From an uncultured Sulfitobacter sp. (GTDB lineage Bacteria > Pseudomonadota > Alphaproteobacteria > Rhodobacterales > Rhodobacteraceae), in assembly GCA_913060815.1 (NCBI GenBank), contig CAJXSZ010000014.1:1-64000 (forward strand): 64,000 nucleotides of DNA, in the 5' to 3' direction. The translations under genes were made by a program, and so were the position numbers. Position 1 is the stretch's first letter; each line of letters opens with the position of its first letter. Of this stretch, positions 18,095 to 26,479 are shown in pieces. The notes below the pieces were generated by a model. It did no database searches and was not told where the DNA came from. It saw nothing but the letters and a program-made list of their open reading frames with translations.

Positions 18095-19138
18095 TTAAGC
18101 TTCCTTTTGCAAATTAAGTGCGTTTTCGCCCAAGGGTTGCAGCATCTTGGAGACAGCCGCCGCTGGCACATTGACCCCTGCAAATTGCCATTTCGGTGAA
18201 CGGTCCTTGTCGATGATCGCTGCCCGTATTCCCTCAAGCAGGTCTGCGTGCTCCATCGCGCGCGCCGTAAAGCGGTACTCGAGATCGAGGGCTTTTTCCA
18301 TGCTGAGCGAGGGGCCGCGCAAGCGGTGTATCATCTCGATTGTGCAGGCCATGGACAGAGGCGAATTGCGCTCGATCTGCTTGAGCGCTGCTGCAGCAAA
18401 ATCACTTTCATCCGCACGCAGCATCCGAAGTATATCGCCTAAGGATTCCCCCGCAAAAAGCTTGTCGATCTGGCCCCGAAGCCCGCGCAAAGTGCCCTCT
18501 GGAGCCTTGGCCGCCCGTGTCGCAATCGCATCTGGGCTACCAGAGTTTTCCAGCAGCTCAATCAGTTCTGCCCACATTAGCTCTGGAATGTAAGTATCAG
18601 CAAAGCCTGCGTAAATTGCATCATCCGCATTCATACGAGCCGCAGTAGTGCCCAAGTATTCTCCAAGGCGGCCCTCTGCCAAAGCCAGCATAAGTGAGCC
18701 ACCAACATCAGGCACCAGACCGATGCCGCACTCGGGCATCGCGATCTGGCTGCTCTCGCCGACAATGCGGTGCGATCCGTGACATCCGACACCAACACCA
18801 CCTCCCATCGTGAACCCTTGCAGGAACGACACGAAGGGCTTTGGGTAGTTGAAAATCTCGTAGTTCAAGCGGTACTCATCGGCCCAGAATTTCTGGCCAT
18901 AGGCGAAATTGCCCTGTGAGCCCGTCGCATAAAGCTCGGCTATATCGCCGCCTGAACAAAATGCACGCGGCCCCTCGGCATCTATCACAACAAGCGCTAC
19001 CGCGTCATCATCAGCCCAGCGGTCTAGCGCATCTTCGATAGCCAGACACATCTCATAGGTCAGAGCATTCAATGCGTTGGGGCGGGTGAGGGTAATGCGT
19101 CCTGCACGCCCTTTGATGCGAATATCAATGTCGCTCAT
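18095..19138 (-). CDS. Enoyl-CoA hydratase/isomerase family, probable 3-hydroxyisobutyryl-CoA hydrolase
   Basis: 347 residues, the length of 3-hydroxyisobutyryl-CoA hydrolases rather than the 260 of simple enoyl-CoA hydratases. The crotonase fold is clear: LTRPNALNALTYEM, the oxyanion-hole region FCSGGDI, FTMGGGVGVGCHGSHRIV, and MPECGIGLVPDVGGS containing the catalytic Glu/Asp expected of hydrolases. It would release free 3-hydroxyisobutyrate for MmsB. Its start overlaps the acyl-CoA dehydrogenase stop by 4 nt and its end is one base from mmsB. Context makes the hydrolase assignment much more likely than a generic hydratase. Confidence 0.9.
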   Translation of the reverse strand: MSDIDIRIKGRAGRITLTRPNALNALTYEMCLAIEDALDRWADDDAVALVVIDAEGPRAFCSGGDIAELYATGSQGNFAYGQKFWADEYRLNYEIFNYPKPFVSFLQGFTMGGGVGVGCHGSHRIVGESSQIAMPECGIGLVPDVGGSLMLALAEGRLGEYLGTTAARMNADDAIYAGFADTYIPELMWAELIELLENSGSPDAIATRAAKAPEGTLRGLRGQIDKLFAGESLGDILRMLRADESDFAAAALKQIERNSPLSMACTIEMIHRLRGPSLSMEKALDLEYRFTARAMEHADLLEGIRAAIIDKDRSPKWQFAGVNVPAAAVSKMLQPLGENALNLQKEA

Positions 19139-20280
19139 GCGCGGTTCTTCAACATATCACGGGAGACGATGACGCGCATAATCTCGTTCGTGCCTTCCAG
19201 AATCTGGTGAACCCGCAAATCGCGGACCAGTTTTTCAATGCCGTAATCCGCAAGATAGCCGTATCCACCGTGCAGTTGCAGGCATTGATCCACAACGCGG
19301 CTGCCTGTCTCGGTAACGAACTTCTTGGCCATGGCGCAGAACTTGGTCGCATCGGGCGCACCCGTATCGAGCTTCCAAGCGGCTTGGCGAAGAAAGGTGC
19401 GTGCGGCTTGCAATTCGATCTCCATATCGGCGAGGCGGAATTGAAGTCCCTGAAACTGGTCAATCGGTTTGCCAAAGGCTTTTCGCTCGCCCATGTAATC
19501 GAGCGTTTTGGTCAATGCGGTCTGTGCAGCACCCAGTGAGCACGCCGCGATGTTCAAACGCCCGCCATCAAGCCCCATCATCGCATATTTGAAACCATTT
19601 CCTTCTTCGCCGATCAAATTTCCTGCTGGAATGTTGCAATTGTCAAACTGCACCTGAGCCGTCGGTTGGCTGCGCCAGCCCATTTTATCTTCCAATCCAC
19701 CAAAGCTGAGGCCCGATGTGCCGTCCTCCACATATACTGTGGACACACCTGCTGCACCGCCATCAGCTGTGCGCACCATGCAGACGTAGGCGTCCGAATA
19801 TCCGCCACCAGAAATGAACGCTTTGGTCCCGTTAAGGCTGTAGCCCTCGTTGGTGCGCTCTGCGCGGGTCTTGAGCGCCGCCGCATCCGACCCCGATCCT
19901 GGCTCCGTCAAGCAATAGCTCAACACAGTGTTCATAGACAAAACATCATCCATGATCCGCGCCTTAAGCTCGGGCGCTGCAAAGCTGTCCAGCATTTTGG
20001 CGCACATGTTGTGGATCGACAAAAAGGCCGCCACAGAGGGGCAGGCCATGGACAGCGCTTCAAACACCAATGTCGCATCAAGTCTCGACAGGCCTGTACC
20101 GCCCGCATCCTCCGAGACATACAGCCCGCCAAACCCGAGCTCGGCAATTTGCGGCCAAAGTTCCTTCGGGATCGTCTCCGCCTTTTCCCAAGCCTGCGCA
20201 TGAGGCGCGATATGCTCCTGCCCAAATGCAAAGGCCATGTCGAAAATTGCCGTTTGTTCTTCGCTTAGCGCAAAATCCAT
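19135..20280 (-). CDS. Acyl-CoA dehydrogenase, probable isobutyryl-CoA dehydrogenase
   Basis: 381 residues, standard length for FAD-dependent acyl-CoA dehydrogenases. Seen: YCLTEPGSGSDAAALKTRA (signature 1), GTKAFISGGGYSDAYVCM, the second signature QLHGGYGYLADYGIEKLVRD, and the catalytic-base region HQILEGTNEIMRVIV with its Glu. Position between mmsA and the 3-hydroxyisobutyryl-CoA hydrolase indicates isobutyryl-CoA as substrate (the ACAD8 role in valine catabolism), which is inference from context. Translation is coupled to the hydrolase by a 4-nt overlap. Confidence 0.92.
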   Translation of the reverse strand: MDFALSEEQTAIFDMAFAFGQEHIAPHAQAWEKAETIPKELWPQIAELGFGGLYVSEDAGGTGLSRLDATLVFEALSMACPSVAAFLSIHNMCAKMLDSFAAPELKARIMDDVLSMNTVLSYCLTEPGSGSDAAALKTRAERTNEGYSLNGTKAFISGGGYSDAYVCMVRTADGGAAGVSTVYVEDGTSGLSFGGLEDKMGWRSQPTAQVQFDNCNIPAGNLIGEEGNGFKYAMMGLDGGRLNIAACSLGAAQTALTKTLDYMGERKAFGKPIDQFQGLQFRLADMEIELQAARTFLRQAAWKLDTGAPDATKFCAMAKKFVTETGSRVVDQCLQLHGGYGYLADYGIEKLVRDLRVHQILEGTNEIMRVIVSRDMLKNRA

Positions 20281-20356
20281 ATCGTTCTCCCAAAACTCAC
20301 AAATCTTAGACTATTGCGCAATTCTTTCACCAATTTGTCAAAACGCACAATCATCC

Positions 20357-20394
20357 GAAAAGGGCGCCACCCGTATCAAGCAGCGCCCCTTTTC
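20357..20394 (-). terminator. Hairpin between mmsA and the acyl-CoA dehydrogenase gene
   Basis: GAAAAGGGCGC (20357-20367) and GCGCCCCTTTTC (20383-20394) form a long stem with one bulged C in the 183-bp gap after mmsA. The A/T ends of the stem give short T runs on both strands, so it may terminate or attenuate transcription, leaving the downstream genes at a lower level or on their own promoter. Confidence 0.5.
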
Positions 20395-20463
20395 GTCATT
20401 TTTCCTTTAAACTCAAATCCGCGCTTACAGCGTAAGCAGACCCTGAAATCAGAAGGGCGTGGA

Positions 20464-21963
20464 TCACTCCATAACCGGAATAGAGAACTCGCCGCCCTCT
20501 TTGATGCCTGACGGCCAGCGGGCTGTCACAGTTTTGGTGCGGGTATAGAATTTGAAGGCATCGGGGCCGTGCTGGTTCAAATCGCCAAAGACAGATTTTT
20601 TCCATCCACCAAAGGTGTGATAGGCCAGTGGTACCGGGATCGGCACGTTGATGCCGACCATACCCACATTGATACGATTGGCAAAATCACGTGCCGCATC
20701 GCCGTCACGGGTAAAGATCGCCGTGCCATTGCCGTATTCGTGGTCCATCGCAAGGCCAATCGCCTCTTCATAGCTTTGCGCACGCACACAAGTCAGGACA
20801 GGGCCGAAGATCTCGTGCTTGTAGATGTCCATATCCTTGGTGGCGCGGTCAAAGAGGTGGGGACCGACAAAGAAGCCATTTTCATAGCCCTGAAGCTTGA
20901 AGTCACGTCCGTCAACGACCAGCTCGGCGCCTTGGTCGATGCCCGTTTGCACCAAACGCTCGATGTTGGCCTTGGCCGCTGCTGTGACCACAGGGCCGTA
21001 ATCCACGTCCTTACCCGAGGTGTAAGGACCGACCTTGAGGCTCTCGATGCGCGGGACCAACTCTGCGATCAGACGGTCTGCGGTTTCTTCACCCACTGGA
21101 ACTGCAACCGAGATTGCCATGCAGCGCTCGCCCGCGGCGCCATAGCCTGCACCGATCAGCGCATCGGCGGCTTGGGCCATATCGGCGTCGGGCATGATGA
21201 TCATGTGGTTCTTGGCACCGCCAAAACACTGCACGCGCTTACCGTTGGCACAGCCGGTGGCATAGATGTATTCGGCAATCGGTGTGGAGCCGACAAAGCC
21301 CACGGATTGGATGATCTCGTCGTGCAGGATCGCATCCACCGCTTCCTTGTCGCCGTTAACGACCTGCAAAATGCCCTTGGGCAGACCTGCTTCTTCCATC
21401 AACTCGGCCAGCATCAGCGGCACGGAAGGATCACGCTCGGACGGTTTGAGGATAAAGGCGTTGCCGCAGGCAATCGCGGGCGCAAACATCCACATGGGGA
21501 TCATGGCGGGGAAGTTGAACGGCGTGATGCCTGCCGTCACCCCCAACGCCTGACGCATGGAGTACATGTCGATGCCTGGACCTGCGGAATCGGTGTAATC
21601 GCCCTTGAGCAATTCTGGCGCACCGATGCAGTATTCCACGACTTCAAGGCCGCGTTGCACATCGCCTGCCGCATCGGGCAGGGTCTTACCGTGCTCGCGG
21701 CTGAGGGCTTCGGCGAGCTTGTCCATATTGTCATTGAGCAAGCCCACAAACTTCATCATAACCCGTGCGCGGCGCTGCGGGTTCGTGGCGGCCCATGCGG
21801 GCTGGGCAGCGGCGGCTACTGCCACGGCTTTGTCCATTTCGGCCTTGTTGGCCAGCGGGCATTTGGCCTGCACTTCGCCCGTGGCAGGGTTCATCACATC
21901 CGCAAAACGCCCTGAGGTGCCTTTGACATGCTCGCCGTTGATGTAGTGGGTGAGTTCTTGCAT
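20464..21963 (-). CDS. mmsA: Methylmalonate-semialdehyde dehydrogenase (CoA-acylating)
   Basis: 499 residues, full length for this CoA-dependent aldehyde dehydrogenase that converts methylmalonate semialdehyde to propionyl-CoA and CO2, the last step of valine and a step of inositol breakdown. Seen: ELTHYINGEHVKGTSGRFAD, TPFNFPAMIPMWMFAPAIAC, the NAD-binding FVGSTPIAEYIY, FGGAKNHMIIMPDADM and the catalytic cysteine in GYGAAGERCMAISVAVP. First gene of the valine cluster; divergent from a LysR regulator with 147 bp between the two start codons. Confidence 0.97.
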   Translation of the reverse strand: MQELTHYINGEHVKGTSGRFADVMNPATGEVQAKCPLANKAEMDKAVAVAAAAQPAWAATNPQRRARVMMKFVGLLNDNMDKLAEALSREHGKTLPDAAGDVQRGLEVVEYCIGAPELLKGDYTDSAGPGIDMYSMRQALGVTAGITPFNFPAMIPMWMFAPAIACGNAFILKPSERDPSVPLMLAELMEEAGLPKGILQVVNGDKEAVDAILHDEIIQSVGFVGSTPIAEYIYATGCANGKRVQCFGGAKNHMIIMPDADMAQAADALIGAGYGAAGERCMAISVAVPVGEETADRLIAELVPRIESLKVGPYTSGKDVDYGPVVTAAAKANIERLVQTGIDQGAELVVDGRDFKLQGYENGFFVGPHLFDRATKDMDIYKHEIFGPVLTCVRAQSYEEAIGLAMDHEYGNGTAIFTRDGDAARDFANRINVGMVGINVPIPVPLAYHTFGGWKKSVFGDLNQHGPDAFKFYTRTKTVTARWPSGIKEGGEFSIPVME

Positions 21964-21996
21964 TGCGTTTCTCCTATTGGTTTGGCCGTACTATAG

Positions 21997-22045
21997 TCTT
22001 GCAAAAAGTTGTGTGGTAGAGGCAGAATTCCAAAACTGTCTTGCA
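21997..22045. promoter_or_regulatory. Direct repeat in the mmsA/LysR intergenic region
   Basis: TCTTGCA occurs at 21997-22003 and again at 22039-22045, each preceded by G or GT and followed by an A/T run. The 42-bp spacing is four helical turns, as expected for a LysR tetramer touching two sites on one face of the DNA. It is a candidate operator only; the classical T-N11-A pattern is not clear. Confidence 0.3.
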
Positions 22046-22110
22046 TTTTTGTCGGTACGCTTGGGGCAGCTGGCGTGCTTCAGTTTAATTGCCAAAACGA
22101 AGGGGCGGGT

Positions 22111-23022
22111 ATGCGCAATTGGGATGATCTGCGACTGTTTCTGGCGGTGGCACGGGAGCAAAGCCTGTCGGGGGCGGGTAAAGTACTGCGGCTCGATCCT
22201 GCGACTTTGGGGCGGCGAATGTCCCGGCTCGAGAAGGCGATGCAGGTCGTGTTATTTGTGAAATCACCGCAAGGCTATGCGCTTACGCAGGCGGGCGAGG
22301 AACTGTTCGAGCGTGCAGGCGGTGTCGAGCAGGCAATGCGCGCGGCGGCCGTGGGCAGCATTGCACAAAGTGAGACGTTGAGCGGGGCGATCCGGTTGGG
22401 AGCGCCCGACGGCTGTGCCAACTTTTTGCTGCCGCAGGTCTGTGCGGCAATCGGGCGGGACAACCCTGCATTGGATATCCAGATCGTTGCTTTGCCGCGC
22501 GTATTCAACCTCACGCGCCGCGAGGCGGATATGGCGATCGGGGTCAGTGCGCCGACCGCTGGCCGTTTGGTCGTCAGGCAAGTAACACAGTATCAGTTGC
22601 ATCTCGCGGCATCGCAGAGCTATCTGGCCGCTCATGGTCCTATCGAGCGTCTCGAGGACCTCAAGTCCCACAAAATGGTGGGCTACATTCCGGATATGAT
22701 TTTTGACCGAGAGCTGGACTATCTTGCAGATCTGGGGGCGGGGCGTGTGGCATTAGCTTCCAATTCCGTCTCGGTTCAGGTGAACATGCTACGGCAGGGT
22801 GCGGGTGTCGGTGTGGTGCATGATTTCAGCCTGCCTTTTGCGCCAGATGTGCACCGCATTTTAACGGATGAGGTGAGTCTGACGCGGGCTTTCTTCCTCA
22901 TCCGGCATGCGGATGATGCGCGCAATGCGCGGTTAGCGCGGTTCGCCGACCTGCTCACAAGCGGGCTGCGCGAAGAAGTTGCCAAGCTGGAAGCGCAGGC
23001 GCGGGGGCATCGCAATCCTTGA
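22111..23022 (+). CDS. LysR family transcriptional regulator
   Basis: 303 residues from ATG 22111, preceded by AAGGGGCGGGT; upstream in-frame sequence has no start site. N-terminal winged helix-turn-helix is typical (MRNWDDLRLFLAVAREQSLS, then LGRRMSRLEKAMQVVLFVKS and GYALTQAGEELFERA), followed by a substrate-binding domain (LRLG-like IRLGAPDGCANFLLPQ). It is divergent from mmsA, so control of the valine-catabolic genes by a pathway intermediate is the likely role, as is usual for LysR pairs. The effector is unknown. Confidence 0.9.
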   Translation: MRNWDDLRLFLAVAREQSLSGAGKVLRLDPATLGRRMSRLEKAMQVVLFVKSPQGYALTQAGEELFERAGGVEQAMRAAAVGSIAQSETLSGAIRLGAPDGCANFLLPQVCAAIGRDNPALDIQIVALPRVFNLTRREADMAIGVSAPTAGRLVVRQVTQYQLHLAASQSYLAAHGPIERLEDLKSHKMVGYIPDMIFDRELDYLADLGAGRVALASNSVSVQVNMLRQGAGVGVVHDFSLPFAPDVHRILTDEVSLTRAFFLIRHADDARNARLARFADLLTSGLREEVAKLEAQARGHRNP

Positions 23023-23084
23023 CACACCGCCCCTCGGCGCGTCACCATTAAACAGCTACATTGGAAATAACGGAAGGAAATCGC

Positions 23085-23519
23085 ATGCTTGTATCGCAAA
23101 TTCTGAAATTCAAAGCGGACGAGAGTGTGATCACCGCGCTTCCATCATGCAGCGTTGCCGATGCGGCAAAGGTTCTGTCAGAGCGACGGATCGGGACACT
23201 GATCATTTCGCGTGATGGTCAGGTCGCAGACGGAATCATCTCGGAGCGCGATATCGTGCGTCAATTGGGCCGCGCAGGTGCGGCGTGCCTGAGCGAGAGC
23301 GTGACCAGCATCATGACGTCCAAGCTGGTGACCTGTACCCGCGACATGCGTGCTGATGAGGTTCTCGCACAGATGACTGAAGGGCGGTTTCGCCACATGC
23401 CTGTACTGCAGGATGGCGTGCTTGTGGGCATGATCACATTGGGCGATGTCGTGAAGGCCCGACTGTCCGAGCTTGCGATGGAGAAAGACGCCCTCGAAGG
23501 GATGATAAGAGGGCATTAG
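23085..23519 (+). CDS. Tandem CBS domain protein
   Basis: 144 residues from ATG 23085, with ribosome site GGAAGGAAATCGC. Two CBS motifs fill the protein: the first over about 8-60 (VADAAKVLSERRIGTLIISRDG, then GIISERDIVRQL), the second over about 75-130 (MTSKLVTCTRDM, EVLAQMTEGRFRHMPVLQDG, GMITLGDVVKARL). Stand-alone CBS pairs bind adenine nucleotides and act as energy sensors for partner proteins; no partner is evident here. coaD follows after 72 bp in the same direction. Confidence 0.92.
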   Translation: MLVSQILKFKADESVITALPSCSVADAAKVLSERRIGTLIISRDGQVADGIISERDIVRQLGRAGAACLSESVTSIMTSKLVTCTRDMRADEVLAQMTEGRFRHMPVLQDGVLVGMITLGDVVKARLSELAMEKDALEGMIRGH

Positions 23520-23591
23520 CCAGTCTTGCAATTGTCAGCCCCCCGTGTTTGCTTGGGCCTCTGATTTGTTCTGACCCAAGGAGCGCTGACC

Positions 23592-24092
23592 ATGCGCATT
23601 GGCCTCTATCCCGGCACTTTCGATCCCATCACACTGGGGCACATTGACATTATCCGCCGTGCGGCCTCGCTTGTGGATAAGCTGGTGATCGGGGTTGCGA
23701 TCAATCGCGACAAAGGGCCATTGTTCAACCTTGAAGAGCGTGTGGCCATGATCGAGCATGAGGTCGCCGCGCTGTCCAATGAGACGGGCATTGAGATCGT
23801 GGTGCATCCTTTCGAGAACCTGCTGATCCAATGTGCCCGCGATGTGGAGGCCACGCTGATTATTCGCGGTCTGCGCGCTGTTGCCGATTTCGAGTACGAA
23901 TATCAGATGGTTGGTATGAACCGACAGCTTGATGATCAGATCGAGACGGTTTTCCTTATGGCCGAAGCCCAGCATCAGGCCATCGCGAGCAAGCTCGTCA
24001 AGGAAATCGCGCGGCTGGACGGTGACGTCAGTAAGTTTGTCACCGCCCGCGTCAATTCAGAGCTTATCGCACGCTTGGCCAAACAGTCCTAG
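23592..24092 (+). CDS. coaD: Pantetheine-phosphate adenylyltransferase
   Basis: 166 residues, full length. CoaD transfers AMP from ATP to 4'-phosphopantetheine, the penultimate step of coenzyme A synthesis. The nucleotidyltransferase T/HxGH motif is TLGH in YPGTFDPITLGHIDI, with the family's NRDKGPLFNLEERVAMI, TLIIRGLRAVADFEYEYQM and C-terminal AIASKLVKEIARLDGDVSKF. Its TAG stop overlaps that of the convergent GAPDH gene: both stop codons are read from the same CTAG at 24089-24092. Confidence 0.97.
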   Translation: MRIGLYPGTFDPITLGHIDIIRRAASLVDKLVIGVAINRDKGPLFNLEERVAMIEHEVAALSNETGIEIVVHPFENLLIQCARDVEATLIIRGLRAVADFEYEYQMVGMNRQLDDQIETVFLMAEAQHQAIASKLVKEIARLDGDVSKFVTARVNSELIARLAKQS

Positions 24093-25084
24093 GCACGGGC
24101 CATCGCGGCGGCGGTGTCCAGCATCCGGTTGGAAAAGCCCCATTCGTTGTCGTACCACGCCAGAAGGCGTACCATATTGCCGTCTTGAACGGCGGTCTGG
24201 TCCAAAGCGACGATTGTGCTGTGCGGATTATGGTTGAAATCAATGGAGACCAGCGGACGGTTCTCCACGGCCATCACGCCGTGCATACCCTGTGCGGCTT
24301 TGGTCACCGCGGCATTCACGTCTTCCGCCGTGACATTGCGGTCAAGCTCGACCGTAAGATCAACACATGAGACGTTCGGCGTCGGTACGCGAATGGCGGT
24401 ACCTGAAATCTTGCCTGACAATTCTGGCAGCACCAGTGCGAGCGCCGTGGCCGCACCAGTTGTCGTGGGCACCATCGACAGGGCCGCAGCACGGGCGCGG
24501 TAAAGGTCGCTGTGTACCGTGTCATGGACAGGTTGGTCGCCTGTGTAGGCATGGATGGTGGTCATATATCCGCGGGTGATGCCAAAGGCACCGTGTAATG
24601 CGTGGGCCAGCGGGGCGAGGCAATTTGTGGTGCAGGAGGCGTTTGACACGATCGTATCTTGCGCAGTGAGTGTCTGGTCATTCACGCCGTAAACAATGGT
24701 TTTGATCTCTCCGGACCCAGGAGCGGAGATCAGGACCTTTTTAGACCCGTTTTCGAGATGCCGCCCTGCCGTCTCGGTGCTGCGAAAGATGCCCGTACAT
24801 TCCAATACGATGTCTACATCCGCCCATGGCAGATCTTCAGGGGAGCGTTCGCTGGTGACGCGGATCGGGCCTCGGCCGACGTCCATCATACCATCTGTGA
24901 CTTTCACATTGCCCGCAAACCGACCATGGACACTGTCGAATTCGAAAAGATGGGCGTTGGTTGCAAGCGGGGCCAGATCGTTGATGGCAACGACTTCGAT
25001 ATCCTCCCGTCCGCTTTCCACAAGCGCACGCAGTACATTGCGTCCGATCCGACCAAATCCGTTAATTCCGACCTTGATTGACAT
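24089..25084 (-). CDS. gap: Glyceraldehyde-3-phosphate dehydrogenase, NAD type
   Basis: 331 residues from ATG 25084. Rossmann motif INGFGRIGRNVLRAL, catalytic cysteine in SNASCTTNCLAPLAHAL, and the S-loop/C-terminal SWYDNEWGFSNRML-like WYDNEWGFSNRML. Residue 36 is Asp (VVAINDLAPLATNAH), the residue that favours NAD over NADP in this family. Together with the second GAPDH upstream (Ala at the same position) it suggests separate glycolytic and gluconeogenic enzymes. A near-perfect LacI-type operator lies 21 bp upstream of the start. The stop shares CTAG with the convergent coaD. Confidence 0.95.
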   Translation of the reverse strand: MSIKVGINGFGRIGRNVLRALVESGREDIEVVAINDLAPLATNAHLFEFDSVHGRFAGNVKVTDGMMDVGRGPIRVTSERSPEDLPWADVDIVLECTGIFRSTETAGRHLENGSKKVLISAPGSGEIKTIVYGVNDQTLTAQDTIVSNASCTTNCLAPLAHALHGAFGITRGYMTTIHAYTGDQPVHDTVHSDLYRARAAALSMVPTTTGAATALALVLPELSGKISGTAIRVPTPNVSCVDLTVELDRNVTAEDVNAAVTKAAQGMHGVMAVENRPLVSIDFNHNPHSTIVALDQTAVQDGNMVRLLAWYDNEWGFSNRMLDTAAAMARA

Positions 25085-25104
25085 TTGTCTGCTCCGCTCC
25101 ACAA

Positions 25105-25118
25105 TGTTTGCGCTAACA
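25105..25118. promoter_or_regulatory. LacI/CceR-type operator upstream of the NAD-type gap gene
   Basis: TGTTTGCGCTAACA is a near palindrome with a central CG, matching TGTTAGCGCTAACA at 13 of 14 positions, the pattern of LacI-family carbon regulators such as CceR of Rhodobacter sphaeroides. It is 21 bp upstream of the gap ATG at 25084. Two similar sites lie upstream of the other gap gene. Confidence 0.5.
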
Positions 25119-25188
25119 TACAACTCAAGATGGACGTGTCAACATGTTCCAGAGCATGACATTTAGCGGGGTTTGAAGGGAAGGGGGG

Positions 25189-25332
25189 CTAGCGCCAGAA
25201 GGCGAGCCATTCGAGGAGTTCGAACATCTTCTTAGCGAGAAAGACAGTATGCTCGACGCCAAAGAACCAGTAGTCAACGATAACAGCACCGACGATCAGA
25301 AAGCCGAGCACAAGTGCGATCCGGTTGGTCAT
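25189..25332 (-). CDS. 47-residue membrane microprotein between two gap genes
   Basis: Starting at ATG 25332 the minus strand encodes MTNRIALVLGFLIVGAVIVD, then YWFFGVEHTVFLAKKMFELL and EWLAFWR, stop at 25189. One clear membrane helix at about 5-20 is followed by an amphipathic helix and a conserved-looking WLAFWR end. I believe similar short proteins occur at this place in other Rhodobacterales genomes, which would support a real gene, but I could not check. It lies between the two GAPDH genes on their strand, so it is probably co-transcribed. Function unknown; the tryptophan-rich C-terminus suggests a peripheral membrane contact. Confidence 0.7.
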   Translation of the reverse strand: MTNRIALVLGFLIVGAVIVDYWFFGVEHTVFLAKKMFELLEWLAFWR

Positions 25333-25352
25333 TGACGCTATGCCTTTGTTAT

Positions 25353-25376
25353 TGCCTGCCCCTTTTAGGGCAGGCA
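25353..25376 (-). repeat. Perfect intercistronic hairpin after the first gap gene
   Basis: TGCCTGCCC (25353-25361), loop of six, GGGCAGGCA (25368-25376): a perfect 9-bp stem 17 bp after the stop of the upstream gap gene and 21 bp before the microprotein start. On the coding (minus) strand no T tract follows, so it more likely protects the 3' end of gap mRNA or partly attenuates than fully terminates. Confidence 0.6.
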
Positions 25377-25393
25377 GCGTTTTGCGGCAAGTC

Positions 25394-26395
25394 TTAGCCG
25401 AGTTTACCCATTGCCACGGCTACATCGGCCATGCGCACGGAGAACGCCCATTCGTTGTCATACCATGCGAGCACGCGCACGGTCCGCCCACCAGTGACCA
25501 TCGTCTGGTCGGGCGCAAAGATCGAGCTGTGCTCGGTCTGATTAAAGTCGATGGAGACTTTCTTCTCTGGATCATAATCCATCACATGGGACATATGCCC
25601 CTCGACAGCGGCCTTTGCAGCGGCGTTGATTTCTTCGACGCTGGTGTCGCGCTTTGCGGTGAATGTGAGGTCTACGACGCTGACGTTCGGTGTTGGTACG
25701 CGCAGGCAGGTACCGTCAAGGATGCCATTAAGTTCTGGCATCACCTGTCCCAGCGCTTTTGCAGCGCCGGTCGAGGTGGGGATGATTGCCATCGCGGCGG
25801 CGCGGGCGCGGTAGAGGTCTTTGTGACGCTTGTCCAATGTGTATTGGTCGCCTGTATAGCTGTGGATGGTCGTCATGATGCCGCTCTGGATGCCTACGGC
25901 CTCATGCATGACCTTCGCCAACGGTGCGAGGCAATTGGTGGTGCAGGACCCGTTGGAGATCATCACATCACTGGGCAACATCTCTTGATCGTTGACGCCG
26001 AAGACAACCGTGCGATCGACATTCACGCCCGGTCCGGACAGCAGAACTTTCTTTGCGCCATTGCGGATATGCGCGTCCGCTTTCTCACCATCGTTGAACT
26101 GGCCTGTACATTCCAGCACCACGTCACACCCTGACCAGTCCAGCGCGTCGAGATCGTAGGAGGACATGATCTCGATATCGTTCTGACCGATATTGACGAA
26201 GCCGTCGCCAATGGTGATCTCGTTCGGAAAGCGCCCGTGCACAGAGTCGTACTTCAGCAGATGCATCGCAGTCTCGACCGGGCCTGTCGCGTTGAGCTTG
26301 ATCACCTCGATATCATCACGGCCCGAGCGCGCGATGTGGGACAATGTGCAACGGCCAATGCGGCCAAATCCGTTGATGCCGACTTTGATGGTCAT
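25394..26395 (-). CDS. gap: Glyceraldehyde-3-phosphate dehydrogenase, probable NADP-accepting (GapB-like) type
   Basis: 333 residues, complete type I GAPDH: INGFGRIGRCTLSHI, catalytic cysteine in SNGSCTTNCLAPLAKV, WYDNEWAFSVRMADV at the end. At residue 36, where NAD-specific enzymes have Asp, it has Ala (VIKLNATGPVETAMHLLKYD), as in Bacillus subtilis GapB, an NADP-dependent gluconeogenic enzyme. So this copy probably accepts NADP(H) and may work in the gluconeogenic direction, which suits a group using the Entner-Doudoroff route. The 14-bp and 12-bp LacI-type sites 85-118 bp upstream fit carbon-source control. Assignment to GAPDH is certain; cofactor is inference. Confidence 0.95.
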   Translation of the reverse strand: MTIKVGINGFGRIGRCTLSHIARSGRDDIEVIKLNATGPVETAMHLLKYDSVHGRFPNEITIGDGFVNIGQNDIEIMSSYDLDALDWSGCDVVLECTGQFNDGEKADAHIRNGAKKVLLSGPGVNVDRTVVFGVNDQEMLPSDVMISNGSCTTNCLAPLAKVMHEAVGIQSGIMTTIHSYTGDQYTLDKRHKDLYRARAAAMAIIPTSTGAAKALGQVMPELNGILDGTCLRVPTPNVSVVDLTFTAKRDTSVEEINAAAKAAVEGHMSHVMDYDPEKKVSIDFNQTEHSSIFAPDQTMVTGGRTVRVLAWYDNEWAFSVRMADVAVAMGKLG

Positions 26396-26479
26396 GGCGT
26401 GCTCCTTTAGGCGTTTGTGCGCCTGCTATAGACGGCAAGCGGAGGCAGGGGCCAGAGCCAATAGCGCGGGGGCCGTGCA

